Shown here in pieces: positions 45,521-55,028 of a stretch of DNA of 56,054 nucleotides. The stretch's first letter is position 1. Every line of letters starts with the position of its first letter. The DNA comes from Microcella pacifica (lineage in GTDB: Bacteria; Actinomycetota; Actinomycetes; Actinomycetales; Microbacteriaceae), in NCBI RefSeq assembly GCF_009371975.2, contig NZ_VIKT02000016.1:12642-68695 (forward strand), in the 5' to 3' direction. The position numbers and the translations under genes were made by a program. The notes below the pieces were generated by a model that made no database searches, was not told the origin of the DNA, and saw only the letters and a list, made by a program, of their open reading frames with translations.

Positions 45521-45564
45521 GTACTAAGTATGGCTAGTGTTGTGCGAATCGTCGTACTTAGTAC
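45521..45564. promoter_or_regulatory. Twin TetR-type operators
   Basis: GTACTAAGTAT (45521-45531) and the perfect palindrome GTACTTAGTAC (45554-45564) share the core GTACTWAGTA. Their centres are 33 bp apart, about three helical turns, in the gap between divergent tetR and dehydrogenase genes. Recognition by the adjacent TetR protein is inferred. Confidence 0.72.
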
Positions 45565-45590
45565 GTCTATCGCGAAATGAGGAGACACTG

Positions 45591-46595
45591 ATGACCACGT
45601 CCACTACGACCCCGCCCACCATGACCGCCGTGGTGCAGCAGGGGTACGGCTCGACCGACGTGCTACGCGTCGAGCGCATCTCCACACCCGAACCGGCCGA
45701 AGGGCAGGTGCTCGTGCGGGTGCATGCCGCCGGGCTCGACCGCGGCGTCTGGCACATCATGGCCGGACTGCCCTACATCGTGCGCCCGATGTTCGGGATG
45801 ACGAGCCCGCGCCAGCCGGTGCTCGGTGTCGACGTCGCCGGAGTCGTCGTCTCCCTCGGCGCCGATGTGACCGACCTCGCCGTCGGCGACGCCGTCTTCG
45901 GAACCGCCGACGGCAGTTTCGCCGAGTACGCGGTCGCCGACGCCGGCAAGCTGGCCCGCATCCCAGCGGGAATCGGGTTCGACGAGGCGGCGGCCATTCC
46001 GGTCTCGGGTCTTACGGCGCTCGAGGCAGTGCGCGAGCACGGCCTCGTCGAGCCCGGGCATCGCGTGCTTGTCATCGGCGCCTCCGGTGGCGTCGGCGGC
46101 TACGCCGTGCAGATCGCCGCAGCACTCGGTGCCGAGGTGGTCGGAGTCGCGAGTGCCGCGAAAGCCGACTTCGTGCGCTCGCTCGGCGCAGTGCGATGCC
46201 TCGACTACGCGACGTCGGATGTCACCGCCCTCCCGGAGCGCTACGACGTCGTCATCGACATCAACGGCCGTCTTCCCATCGGCAGGCTCGAGCGCATCCT
46301 CACACCGGCCGGTGCGCTCGTGATCGTCGGCGGTGAGAACGGCGGGGCGCTCACCGGCGGCATCGAGCGCCAGTTCGGCGCCCGCATCCGCTCCGCCTTC
46401 ACCCGGCGCCGGCTCGGCTTCTTCATCTCGTCCGAGTCGCGCGCCGGACTCCACGAACTCGCCGGGCTCGTGGAGTCCGGCGCTGTCCGCGCAACCGTGG
46501 ACACCGTGCGACCGCTCAGCGCCGTGCGCGAGGCGATCGACGACCTCTTGGCCGGCCGCATCCGCGGCAAGGCTGTCATCCATGTGACGGACTGA
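45591..46595 (+). CDS. Zinc-free MDR alcohol dehydrogenase/quinone oxidoreductase
   Basis: A 334-residue medium-chain dehydrogenase/reductase. The GroES-like half carries HAAGLDRGVWHIMAG and GVDVAGVV; the Rossmann half carries VIGASGGVGGYAVQIAAALGAEVVGV. Catalytic-zinc Cys/His ligands are absent, so an NADPH-dependent quinone or enone reductase activity is likely. GAGGAGAC precedes ATG 45591. It is divergent from TetR, and a DUF4386 membrane protein follows 29 bp later. A small stress or drug-response unit is probable. Confidence 0.86.
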   Translation: MTTSTTTPPTMTAVVQQGYGSTDVLRVERISTPEPAEGQVLVRVHAAGLDRGVWHIMAGLPYIVRPMFGMTSPRQPVLGVDVAGVVVSLGADVTDLAVGDAVFGTADGSFAEYAVADAGKLARIPAGIGFDEAAAIPVSGLTALEAVREHGLVEPGHRVLVIGASGGVGGYAVQIAAALGAEVVGVASAAKADFVRSLGAVRCLDYATSDVTALPERYDVVIDINGRLPIGRLERILTPAGALVIVGGENGGALTGGIERQFGARIRSAFTRRRLGFFISSESRAGLHELAGLVESGAVRATVDTVRPLSAVREAIDDLLAGRIRGKAVIHVTD

Positions 46596-46624
46596 CCGTC
46601 GCTCATCTGAAGGAGAACACCACC

Positions 46625-47347
46625 ATGCCCACACTCACCGACACCACTCGGCGCACCGCGGCTCGCATCGCCGCGGCCGGCTACGTCGCTCTCTTCGTCC
46701 TCGGGGTCTTCGCCAACTTCGTCGTCAAGCAGGGGATCATCGACCCCGTCGACGCCGAGGCGACCGTCGTCGCGATCCGCGAGCAGGAGACCCTGTTCCG
46801 CATCGGTCTCACGGCCTTCGTCGTCGTCTTCCTGATCGACATCCCCGTCGCGTGGGGCCTCTACGTGCTCTTCGCGCCGGGCGGCCGCGCGCGATCGCTC
46901 CTGGTCGCCTGGTTCCGCATCGCCTACACCGTCTTCCTCGGTGTCGGCGCGGTCTTCATGTTCCTCGGGCTGCAGATCGCGACCGGCGTCACCGACCTCG
47001 CCCCAGACGTCGCACTGCTCATGTTCGCGGCCTTCGACTTCGCCTGGTATGTGGGACTCATCGCGTTCGGTGTGCACCTCGTGCTGCTCGGGGCGCTCAT
47101 CATCCGGTCGCGGATCGCGCCGCGTATCGTCGGCGTCATCCTCGCCGTCGCCGGTTCCGCCTATGCGGTCGACACCCTCGTTCACGTCCTTGTGGCCGAC
47201 TACGCGGCGATCGCCGACGTGATGCTCGCGATCGTCGCCATCCCGTCGATTGTCGCGGAGCTGACGTTCACGGTGTGGCTGCTCCTCGCCGGCCGCCGCT
47301 CGAGCTCCGTCACTGCTGAGGATGTCCGCATCCCCGTCGCCGCCTGA
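46625..47347 (+). CDS. DUF4386 family membrane protein
   Basis: A 240-residue protein with six or seven membrane segments, beginning RRTAARIAAAGYVALFVLGV and including the family-typical LFRIGLTAFVVVFLIDIPVAWGLY. The function is unknown. It follows the dehydrogenase on the same strand behind a GAAGGAG site and is probably induced with it by the TetR protein. Confidence 0.83.
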   Translation: MPTLTDTTRRTAARIAAAGYVALFVLGVFANFVVKQGIIDPVDAEATVVAIREQETLFRIGLTAFVVVFLIDIPVAWGLYVLFAPGGRARSLLVAWFRIAYTVFLGVGAVFMFLGLQIATGVTDLAPDVALLMFAAFDFAWYVGLIAFGVHLVLLGALIIRSRIAPRIVGVILAVAGSAYAVDTLVHVLVADYAAIADVMLAIVAIPSIVAELTFTVWLLLAGRRSSSVTAEDVRIPVAA

Positions 47348-47677
47348 CCATAAGTACGGCGAGGAGCAGGAAGACGACCAGAGCCCCCGGACTCCCGAGT
47401 TCGGGGCTCTGGTCACCTCGGGAGAAGGGCGGCCACGGGTTTCGAGCCTGCTGGTTGACATCCTTGAACCTTCCTGCTTTGGTTAGTTACATAGATAACT
47501 AACCGACGAGCTTCGCCGAGCCATTGGGCGACCGAGGCGGCGTTCCGCGAGCAGGAGATTCTGCTCAGCCTCGAGCCCCCGCCGTCATCTTCCTCGTCAC
47601 CGCTCAACCGGCGCGGTCACCCGCGAGCCGCCTGAGCTCGTGCCGGTCTTCACACGCCCGTTGAAGGAGCAGAAGAA
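47348..47677. other. 330-bp intergenic region with a strong palindrome
   Basis: No convincing gene is seen. TTGACA at 47456-47461 is a perfect -35. GGTTAGTTA (47481-47489) and TAACTAACC (47496-47504) form a perfect 9-bp inverted repeat with a 6-bp spacer just downstream. GAAGGAG (47663-47669) is the ribosome site of the next gene. The palindrome looks like a MarR/TetR-type operator, but no such regulator with an obvious link is encoded beside it. Confidence 0.55.
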
Positions 47678-49126
47678 TTGAATATCGCCGCACTGCTGCC
47701 GATCCTCGCGCTCAGTCTGAGCGCCGCCGTGCCTGTTGCCCTCGGCGTCGCCACGCCGACGACAGCTCCAGCAGGGCCGATCGAGGAACTGATCGACCGC
47801 GAGATGCCCGCCGCCGGCGTGCCCGGCGTGGCGTACGCCGTCGTGCAGGACGGCGAGATCGCCTCGGCAGGCGCGAGGGGTGTTCTCGAGATCGGTGGCG
47901 ACGCCACGGTCACACCTGACACTCCCTTCGTGATCGGCTCGATCTCCAAGAGCTTCACGGCGCTTGCGGTCATGCAGCTCGTCGAGGCTGGCGAGATCGA
48001 CCTGGATGCCGAGATCTCGCGGTACGTCGACGACTTCTCCGGCAGACCCTCCGGCGCGATCACGATCCGGCAGCTACTGAGCCACACGAGCGGCTTCTCC
48101 ACCGGGCAGGGGAACGCGCCGTATCGGGACGCCCCGTACGACGACGATGCGCTCGCGCGCGGGGTCGCTCGGCTCGCGGAGACGACTCCCGCCCACGTAC
48201 CCGGCTCCACATGGGAGTACTCGAACGCGAACTATCAGATCGCGGGTCGCCTGATCGAGATCGCGAGCGGCGAGGACTATCAGACCTATGTGACAACCCG
48301 TATTTTGGAGCCCGTGGGCATGCACGACAGCTTCGTCGCCGACGGCGAGGTCCACGACTCCGCGGCGAACGGCCACGTGCCGTGGTTCGGCACGAAGCTC
48401 ACGCTGGCCGACGGCCCGACCGACCGCGTGACTGCCCCGCAGGGTGGCATTTTCGCGAGCGCCAACGATGTGGCGCGCTACCTGCAGATGTTGATGAACG
48501 GCGAGGACGACGTGCTGAGTGCCGACGGCAAGGCGCAGATGATGCGCCCGGCGAGCGATGTCTCGCCCTACTACGGATTCGGCTGGAACGTCGAACCCGA
48601 TGGCTCGGTCTGGCACACCGGGGTGAGCCCGGGTGTCGAAACTCTTGCGACGATGATTCCGGCCGAGAGCACGGCGGCCATCGTGCTCGTCAACGCCGGT
48701 GGCGGGATGGGCTTCCAAGAAACCGTCGCCCTCCGCGTCGGAATCTCCGACACGGCGCTCGGCCGCGATTACTATGACGGCTCGTCGGCATGGATTCTCC
48801 AGGTGCAGTTCGTCGGGCTCGTGATCCTGCCCATCGTCTACCTGCTCAGCATGGTCTGGGCGTGGCTGCGCCGCACGAAGGTTCGCGCCAAGACCCAGTC
48901 AGGCGTTCCGGGGCTCTTCAGTTTGTGGTTCCCGCTGCTGACCACGACCGCCGCCGCGTGGGTGCTCCTCGGCCTGGTACCGAGCCTGAACGGCAGCCCG
49001 CTGGCGCACTGGGCGCTCTTCCAACCCGATGTCGTCCTGGCGATCGTCGCCTCGGCGGTGACCGGCGTCATGTGGGCCGGGTTCCGACTCCTCGTGGCCT
49101 ACTCTGGGCGAGCAAGACCCGCCTGA
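47678..49126 (+). CDS. Membrane-anchored serine hydrolase, PBP4*/beta-lactamase fold
   Basis: A 482-residue exported hydrolase. A signal segment covers about residues 3-24. The catalytic SISK gives Ser88 and Lys91, the second motif is YSN in WEYSNANYQ, and the third is HTG in VWHTGVSPG. About 120 C-terminal residues hold three membrane segments (ILQVQFVGLVILPIVYLLSM and two more). The start is a TTG, supported by GAAGGAG 8 nt upstream and by the signal peptide beginning there. Such enzymes act on peptidoglycan peptides or D-amino-acid esters outside the membrane. Confidence 0.84.
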   Translation: MNIAALLPILALSLSAAVPVALGVATPTTAPAGPIEELIDREMPAAGVPGVAYAVVQDGEIASAGARGVLEIGGDATVTPDTPFVIGSISKSFTALAVMQLVEAGEIDLDAEISRYVDDFSGRPSGAITIRQLLSHTSGFSTGQGNAPYRDAPYDDDALARGVARLAETTPAHVPGSTWEYSNANYQIAGRLIEIASGEDYQTYVTTRILEPVGMHDSFVADGEVHDSAANGHVPWFGTKLTLADGPTDRVTAPQGGIFASANDVARYLQMLMNGEDDVLSADGKAQMMRPASDVSPYYGFGWNVEPDGSVWHTGVSPGVETLATMIPAESTAAIVLVNAGGGMGFQETVALRVGISDTALGRDYYDGSSAWILQVQFVGLVILPIVYLLSMVWAWLRRTKVRAKTQSGVPGLFSLWFPLLTTTAAAWVLLGLVPSLNGSPLAHWALFQPDVVLAIVASAVTGVMWAGFRLLVAYSGRARPA

Positions 49127-49198
49127 CTCGATCCCGCCGCGAAGACGACGATGTGCGCTCGTCGACCGAAGCGGCCTGCGGCGCGACGTCGGCCCTAG

Positions 49199-50560
<1,362 letters not shown>

Positions 50561-50615
50561 CCGTCATGATGTTCATCACCGGAGGATGCTCACTGAACGT
50601 CACGAGGGAGGCGCG

Positions 50616-51011
50616 ATGACGAACCCCGAACGCGTGCAAAGAATCGAGAATGGCCTGCTGGCGGTGTTGGTGCTCGTGATGGCGGTCGTCATCTATCCCG
50701 AGTGGTGGTGGGTCACGCTCGCGGCCTTCCTCCTGTTCGATCTCTCGGCTCTGGGCTACGTGCGATCCGCTGCGATGGGAGCCGCCCTGTACAACAGCGT
50801 CCACAACTATGCGTGGCCTGCCGTCGTCGCAGCCGTCGGCCTCCTCGTGCAAGGGTCTGCGCCAGTGCTCGCGACCGTCTGTGGGCTGACTGCGCTGGCC
50901 GGCGCCTTTCACGTGGCCGTCGATCGGGCACTCGGCTACGGACTCAAACTGCCGGACGCCTTCACGCACACCCACCTCGGGTGGATCGGTCGCGACCGTC
51001 CCCGCGCTTGA
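50616..51011 (+). CDS. DUF4260 family small membrane protein
   Basis: A 131-residue protein with three or four hydrophobic segments. The family features are YNSVHNYAWP and, near the end, DRALGYGLKLPDAFTHTHLG. The function is unknown. GGGAGG stands just before ATG 50616. It follows dgdA by 55 bp and may be cotranscribed, although no functional link is known. Confidence 0.84.
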   Translation: MTNPERVQRIENGLLAVLVLVMAVVIYPEWWWVTLAAFLLFDLSALGYVRSAAMGAALYNSVHNYAWPAVVAAVGLLVQGSAPVLATVCGLTALAGAFHVAVDRALGYGLKLPDAFTHTHLGWIGRDRPRA

Positions 51012-51068
51012 CCGACTCTCGATGGGGATCATTCTGGCCGAGACCCGGCCGCGTGGCAGGCTGTCGTC

Positions 51069-51920
51069 ATGTACCGGCTGAGGGAGCCCGCGCCCGAGTT
51101 GCGGCCCTACATCGAGAACTACTGGTCGGTCTCGCACGAGCCCGGTGAGGAGGTAGACCTCCGCGTCGAAGTCTTCGTGGATGCGCGCGCCGATCTCGTG
51201 TTCAACGTCGGCGTGCCCTACCGGCGCGTGGTCATCGGGGGTGCGACCGTCGAGATCTCCGCATCCACCCTCGACGCACAGCGCCTCGTCCCGATTCGTA
51301 TCGAGCAGCGAGGTGCCGTGACGATCACGGGGGTGCGGTTCTGCCTAGGAGGACTCGCGCCATTCACTCGTGTGCGCCTCGACCGATGGAGCGGTCATAC
51401 ACCCCCGCCGCGCGACGTTCTCGGCGACGAGGCGATCGACCTGGAGGCGGAGCTGCGGGCTTCGCCCGACCTCGAGTTCTCGGCGCGCGTCCTCGACGAG
51501 TTTTTCCTTGCGCGACTGCGCCGCGACTCCGCGCAGTCAGCGTTCGAGGAGGCGCTCGCCGCCCTCGTGCACGCAGGCGGGCGCGCAGGTCTCGACGAGC
51601 TCGCCGAGACGGCGGGCGTCTCACCGCGACAGGTCGAGCGGCTCTTCGCGCGCTGCCTCGGCTTTCCGCCCAGCACCGTCGGTCGCGTCGTGCGCTTCCA
51701 GACCGCTCTGCGGCGACTCATGGAGGATCCGGGGGTGACGCTCGGCGACGTCGCAGCGGATGCGGGCTACTACGACCAGGCGCACTTCGTCCGAGACTTC
51801 CGTCTCTTCAGTGGTGGCGTGCCGCGCGGCTACCGCGGCTACTACCCCGAGGAGGGGCCTTCGGACTTCGCCCCGAACGTGGTCGTGTTCGTACAAGACG
51901 AGAGCGAGCTGCGCGGCTGA
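51069..51920 (+). CDS. AraC-family regulator
   Basis: A 283-residue regulator. The N-terminal sensing part (PAPELRPYIENYW, DUF6597-like) is followed by a C-terminal double helix-turn-helix (LDELAETAGVSPRQVERLF and VTLGDVAADAGYYDQAHFVRD). The ATG is 6 nt after CAGGCT (51057-51062), a variant of the leaderless -10. The small conserved protein at 51966 follows 45 bp later in the same direction. The ligand and regulon are unknown. Confidence 0.87.
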   Translation: MYRLREPAPELRPYIENYWSVSHEPGEEVDLRVEVFVDARADLVFNVGVPYRRVVIGGATVEISASTLDAQRLVPIRIEQRGAVTITGVRFCLGGLAPFTRVRLDRWSGHTPPPRDVLGDEAIDLEAELRASPDLEFSARVLDEFFLARLRRDSAQSAFEEALAALVHAGGRAGLDELAETAGVSPRQVERLFARCLGFPPSTVGRVVRFQTALRRLMEDPGVTLGDVAADAGYYDQAHFVRDFRLFSGGVPRGYRGYYPEEGPSDFAPNVVVFVQDESELRG

Positions 51921-51965
51921 CACTGACCTGGGCGCGACTCGGCGCCCTCGGGCAGAGGAGGACAC

Positions 51966-52394
51966 ATGGCGGAGCACTGGTCGGGAAAGGGAACACCCGA
52001 CGATCCCTGGGTCTTGTCGACTCCACCGCTGTCGTCGACGTACATGATGCATCGCGATGACTCGGTGCAGCCAGCGCTGCTCGTGTGCACCGTCGGCACA
52101 ACACGGCTCACCTACCTCGCGCGTGCGGTCGACGATCTGCACGCGATGCTGCTGGCCCATGGCGACTGGATGCTGCTCGGCTCCGCCGACGAGCAGAAGG
52201 AACCGGCGGCCGGCACCGTGGAGGCGTGGGCACGCTCCCCGCAGAACCCCGTGGGCGGGTGGTACGGCCAGAAGAAGGGCTTGAGGGGGCGTTTCGGCAT
52301 GTACCTGCCGCCCCTGCTCGAGGCCCTCGGACTCGTGGAGCTTGAGCACAACGCGCGCAACAACCGGGTCAGAGCAACGGTGTCAGCGTCATGA
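51966..52394 (+). CDS. Conserved small protein of unknown function (GKGTPDDPW family)
   Basis: A 142-residue soluble protein. It opens with GKGTPDDPWVLSTPPLSS, then YMMHRDD, VGTTRLTYLARAVDDLHAML, GTVEAWARSP.NPVGGWYG and GRFGMYLPPLLEALGL. I recognise this pattern as a conserved actinobacterial family (DUF6855-like) without an assigned activity. GCAGAGGAG lies before the ATG. It is probably cotranscribed with the AraC gene and convergent with the histidine kinase. Confidence 0.8.
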   Translation: MAEHWSGKGTPDDPWVLSTPPLSSTYMMHRDDSVQPALLVCTVGTTRLTYLARAVDDLHAMLLAHGDWMLLGSADEQKEPAAGTVEAWARSPQNPVGGWYGQKKGLRGRFGMYLPPLLEALGLVELEHNARNNRVRATVSAS

Positions 52395-52541
52395 CGGCCA
52401 CGGAGGAGCGTTCGGCCTTTCGCGTACCGGTGGCGCCGGGCCGAGACTTCCGACCGCGCGTCGTCGAATGGCAGCCGCCGTGGCGCATGGTGTGGCGCGA
52501 TGGTGCGCTGCCACTGTTCCGAGGCGATCGCACGTTCTCGA

Positions 52542-54209
52542 TCACATCGGCAGCTCGACGGTGACCGTCGTGCCACCGCCGAGTTCGCTCTGCACCTGGA
52601 TGGTGCCGTCGTGCGCGTCGAGGATGCGCTTGAGGATCGGCAGGCCGAGCCCCACGCCGGGCGCCCCCGAGCGCATGGCCGCTTCCGTGCGGAAGAAGGG
52701 GTCGAAGATGCGCTCGATGTCGGCAGCCGAGATGCCCATCCCCGAGTCGCGCACGGTGAGGCGCACGATCCCGCGCCCCTCGGCGTCGCCGCCGACTCGC
52801 TCGTCGTAGTCGACGCTCACATCGACCTGCCCGTGAAGCGGAGTGAAGCGCACGGCGTTCGCGATGAGCGCCTCCGCGATGAGGCGGAAGAGACGGGGGT
52901 CGATCGGCGCGCTCGTCGTGGGCGCGCTGAACCGCAGCTCGATCGACTTGGCCTGCGCCTCGAGCCGGAATGTCTCGAGTGCGCTCGCCGTGACCTCGTC
53001 GAGCTCGGTCGCCACGGGCTGTGCCGACGTCGGTTCCATGTCGGCCTGCGCGGCCAGGATGAGCTGGTCGACGATCGCGAATTCGCGCACGAGGTTGCGC
53101 TCGACGACCTGCAGGTACTCGGCGAGGCGCTCGCCGCCGCTCGCGTGAGCTTCGGTGGCCAGTTCGAGGAAGCCCCTCATGACGGTGAGTGGTGTTCGCA
53201 GCTCGTGCGAAACGCTGCTGATGAGACGATCGCGCGAGCGCACGGCCTCCACGTAGGCGGTCACGTCGGTGAAGACCATGACCGTGCCCTCGAGCTGTCC
53301 GTGCTCGTCGACCAGGCGACGGGAGTTGGCGAGGAATGCCGCGGTCGTGACTCCGTCGTGCGCGCGGGCCCAGAAGAGCTCATCAGTCATGCCCTCCTCG
53401 GTCATCGCCTGCATGAGGGGCTCGCGCTCGGGAGTGTGCGGCGTGCGCCCGTCTGCTTCGAACGACGGGATGGAGCGGATCGCCGAATACGGGTCCGGAC
53501 CTTCCGCGCGCACGACGGGGTGCTCGCGCAAGGCGCGGTTGACGATCACGGGCGTGCCGTTGCCGTCGAGAACGATCATGCCGATGTCGACCGTGTCGAC
53601 GATCACGTCGCGCGTGCGCCGAGCAGCGCGTTCCGAGCTCGAGGCCGTCTCGGCCTCGTCGACGAGCTGGAACCCAAACAGGCTGGAGACCGCGGCGACC
53701 AGCGGAACCATGAGCAGGGCGGCAACATCCGATTCGACGGTGTCGGGTGCGGAGGTCGCGGCGCCGACGAGATCGCGGGCGATCGTCGCTCCTCCGAGCA
53801 CGAATGCAAGAGGGATGCTCCACCCTCGACCGCTCGTACCCAACCAGGTGGCCGGCACGACGACCGTGAGCAGGGGGGCGAGTGACGCCGAATCGCTCGC
53901 GTCGAGTCGCAGCAGCGCGATCGCGATGATGTCGATCGACGGCACAACGTAGAAGAAGGCGGCGGCGGGTGTGAGTGCGGGTCGCCACACGGTCAGGACC
54001 AGAGTGATCGCGAGGGCGACGCCGAGACCGACAAAGGTTCCGACGGTGGCCAGCTGTGCGCCGTCGACGAGGGCGACCGCGAGCTCGCTCACGAGCAGGA
54101 GCGCGAGGAACAGCCACTGGGTGATGAGCACGGCCGTGCGCGGGTCGAACGGATGGGGGAACAGGGTTATCGTCCGCACCGGTTGCGCTCGCTTCAGACT
54201 TCTCGTCAC
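52542..54209 (-). CDS. Membrane sensor histidine kinase with PAS domain
   Basis: A 555-residue sensor. Five or six membrane segments lie within the first 185 residues (MASE-like, e.g. VLITQWLFLALLLVSELAVA), then a PAS domain (about 205-325, GMIVLDGNGTPVIVNRALRE), the H-box VSHELRTPL with phospho-acceptor His335, and an ATPase domain with the N-box AEALIANAVRF, VRDSGMGIS and GVGLGLPILKRILDAHDG. No response regulator adjoins it, so it is an orphan here. The GTG at 54209 is the likely start; the signal is unknown. Confidence 0.87.
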   Translation of the reverse strand: MTRSLKRAQPVRTITLFPHPFDPRTAVLITQWLFLALLLVSELAVALVDGAQLATVGTFVGLGVALAITLVLTVWRPALTPAAAFFYVVPSIDIIAIALLRLDASDSASLAPLLTVVVPATWLGTSGRGWSIPLAFVLGGATIARDLVGAATSAPDTVESDVAALLMVPLVAAVSSLFGFQLVDEAETASSSERAARRTRDVIVDTVDIGMIVLDGNGTPVIVNRALREHPVVRAEGPDPYSAIRSIPSFEADGRTPHTPEREPLMQAMTEEGMTDELFWARAHDGVTTAAFLANSRRLVDEHGQLEGTVMVFTDVTAYVEAVRSRDRLISSVSHELRTPLTVMRGFLELATEAHASGGERLAEYLQVVERNLVREFAIVDQLILAAQADMEPTSAQPVATELDEVTASALETFRLEAQAKSIELRFSAPTTSAPIDPRLFRLIAEALIANAVRFTPLHGQVDVSVDYDERVGGDAEGRGIVRLTVRDSGMGISAADIERIFDPFFRTEAAMRSGAPGVGLGLPILKRILDAHDGTIQVQSELGGGTTVTVELPM

Positions 54210-54323
54210 ATGCTGGGCTTGTCTAGGCTCACCATCCTCGCGCAGGAGGCCCCGCAGCGTCTACCGACGGACGGGAAGCCCCTCCTCTGGCTGATATGCT
54301 CTCTCAGTCGCCTCGTGCGACAC

Positions 54324-54396
54324 GCGCCCGTAGCTCAATGGATAGAGCATCTGACTACGGATCAGAAGGTTGGGAGTTCGAGTCTCTCCGGGCGCG
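54324..54396 (+). tRNA. tRNA-Arg (anticodon ACG)
   Basis: A 73-nt tRNA. GCGCCCG pairs with CGGGCGC, the D-arm is GCTC/GAGC, the anticodon arm TCTGA-CTACGGA-TCAGA shows ACG, and the T-loop is TTCGAGT. No CCA is encoded. TATGCT at 54295-54300 is a -10. An A/T-richer segment with unusual genes starts right after it, so it may be an island attachment site. Confidence 0.95.
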
Positions 54397-54403
54397 CCAG
54401 CAA

Positions 54404-54446
54404 AAGGCCTGGTCAGGCAGTGTTTCTGATCGGGCCTTCTTTGTTG
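54404..54446 (+). terminator. Terminator behind tRNA-Arg
   Basis: AAGGCCTG (54404-54411) pairs with CGGGCCTT (54431-54438) with one G-T pair, followed by the T-rich CTTTGTTG. It is a plausible rho-independent terminator for the tRNA. Confidence 0.7.
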
Positions 54447-54458
54447 CCTGCCGAGCGC

Positions 54459-54480
54459 GTGCAATCCAGGTGCAATCCAG
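54459..54480. repeat. Tandem 11-bp direct repeat downstream of tRNA-Arg
   Basis: GTGCAATCCAG occurs twice in perfect tandem (54459-54469 and 54470-54480). Short direct repeats close to a tRNA 3' end are often integrase arm-type sites; this is an inference, as no integrase gene is in the window. The rest of the gap up to the next gene shows nothing else. Confidence 0.6.
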
Positions 54481-54578
54481 GGGGCCAGATGTGCTGCTTC
54501 GATGACCGGAATGCCGGGTTCATGTCTCTGGTTGACGGTAGTGTCAACTCGAACTGATCCCGCTAGGAGGTGGTAGAT

Positions 54579-55025
54579 ATGTCAGCACGAACTGCCAACG
54601 AAGTGGCGAACTGGTTCCTGGCATGGGCGGAAAGCGAAGATGCTGAGCTGGACAACTTGAAGCTCCAGAAGCTCCTCTACTACGCCCAGGGGCACGCCTT
54701 CGCCGCCCTCGGGCAGGAACTCTTCAATGACGAGATCCAGGCATGGGCACATGGACCGGTCGTCCCCTCCATCTATCGGCGCTTCAAGAGTTGCGGCGCA
54801 AGTCCTATTCCCGCCGAACAGTCGGTTCCCTCAGATTTTGATTGGGACGACTATCGAGACGTAGAGTCCTTCCTCCAGCGCGTTTGGAACACCTACGGCA
54901 AGTACGCGTCGTGGACTCTTCGGAACATGACGCACCGTGAGTCCCCGTGGCTGGAGCACTTCAACGCTGACGAGCGGAGCGCCGTAATTCCGAAGTCTGC
55001 TCTCAGGACGTACTTCGCCAACTAG
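54579..55025 (+). CDS. Panacea (SocA/DUF4065) antitoxin-domain protein
   Basis: A 148-residue Panacea-domain protein. The family features are ANWFLAWAE, then DNLKLQKLLYYAQGHAFA, WAHGPVVPSIYRRFK and, after an acidic middle, the C-terminal helices ending IPKSALRTYFAN. Panacea (PanA) proteins neutralise many unrelated toxins encoded beside them, and SocA works as a proteolytic adaptor. ATG 54579 is set by AGGAGG at 54565-54570. The next gene begins 3 bases after its stop, the expected layout of a two-gene antitoxin/toxin unit. Confidence 0.88.
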   Translation: MSARTANEVANWFLAWAESEDAELDNLKLQKLLYYAQGHAFAALGQELFNDEIQAWAHGPVVPSIYRRFKSCGASPIPAEQSVPSDFDWDDYRDVESFLQRVWNTYGKYASWTLRNMTHRESPWLEHFNADERSAVIPKSALRTYFAN

Positions 55026-55028
55026 TGC

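Noticed and set aside
54261-54464. Minus-strand open frame with GETRTPNLLIRSQ over the tRNA-Arg gene
   Set aside because: It is the antisense translation of the tRNA, a well-known false protein in high-GC genomes.
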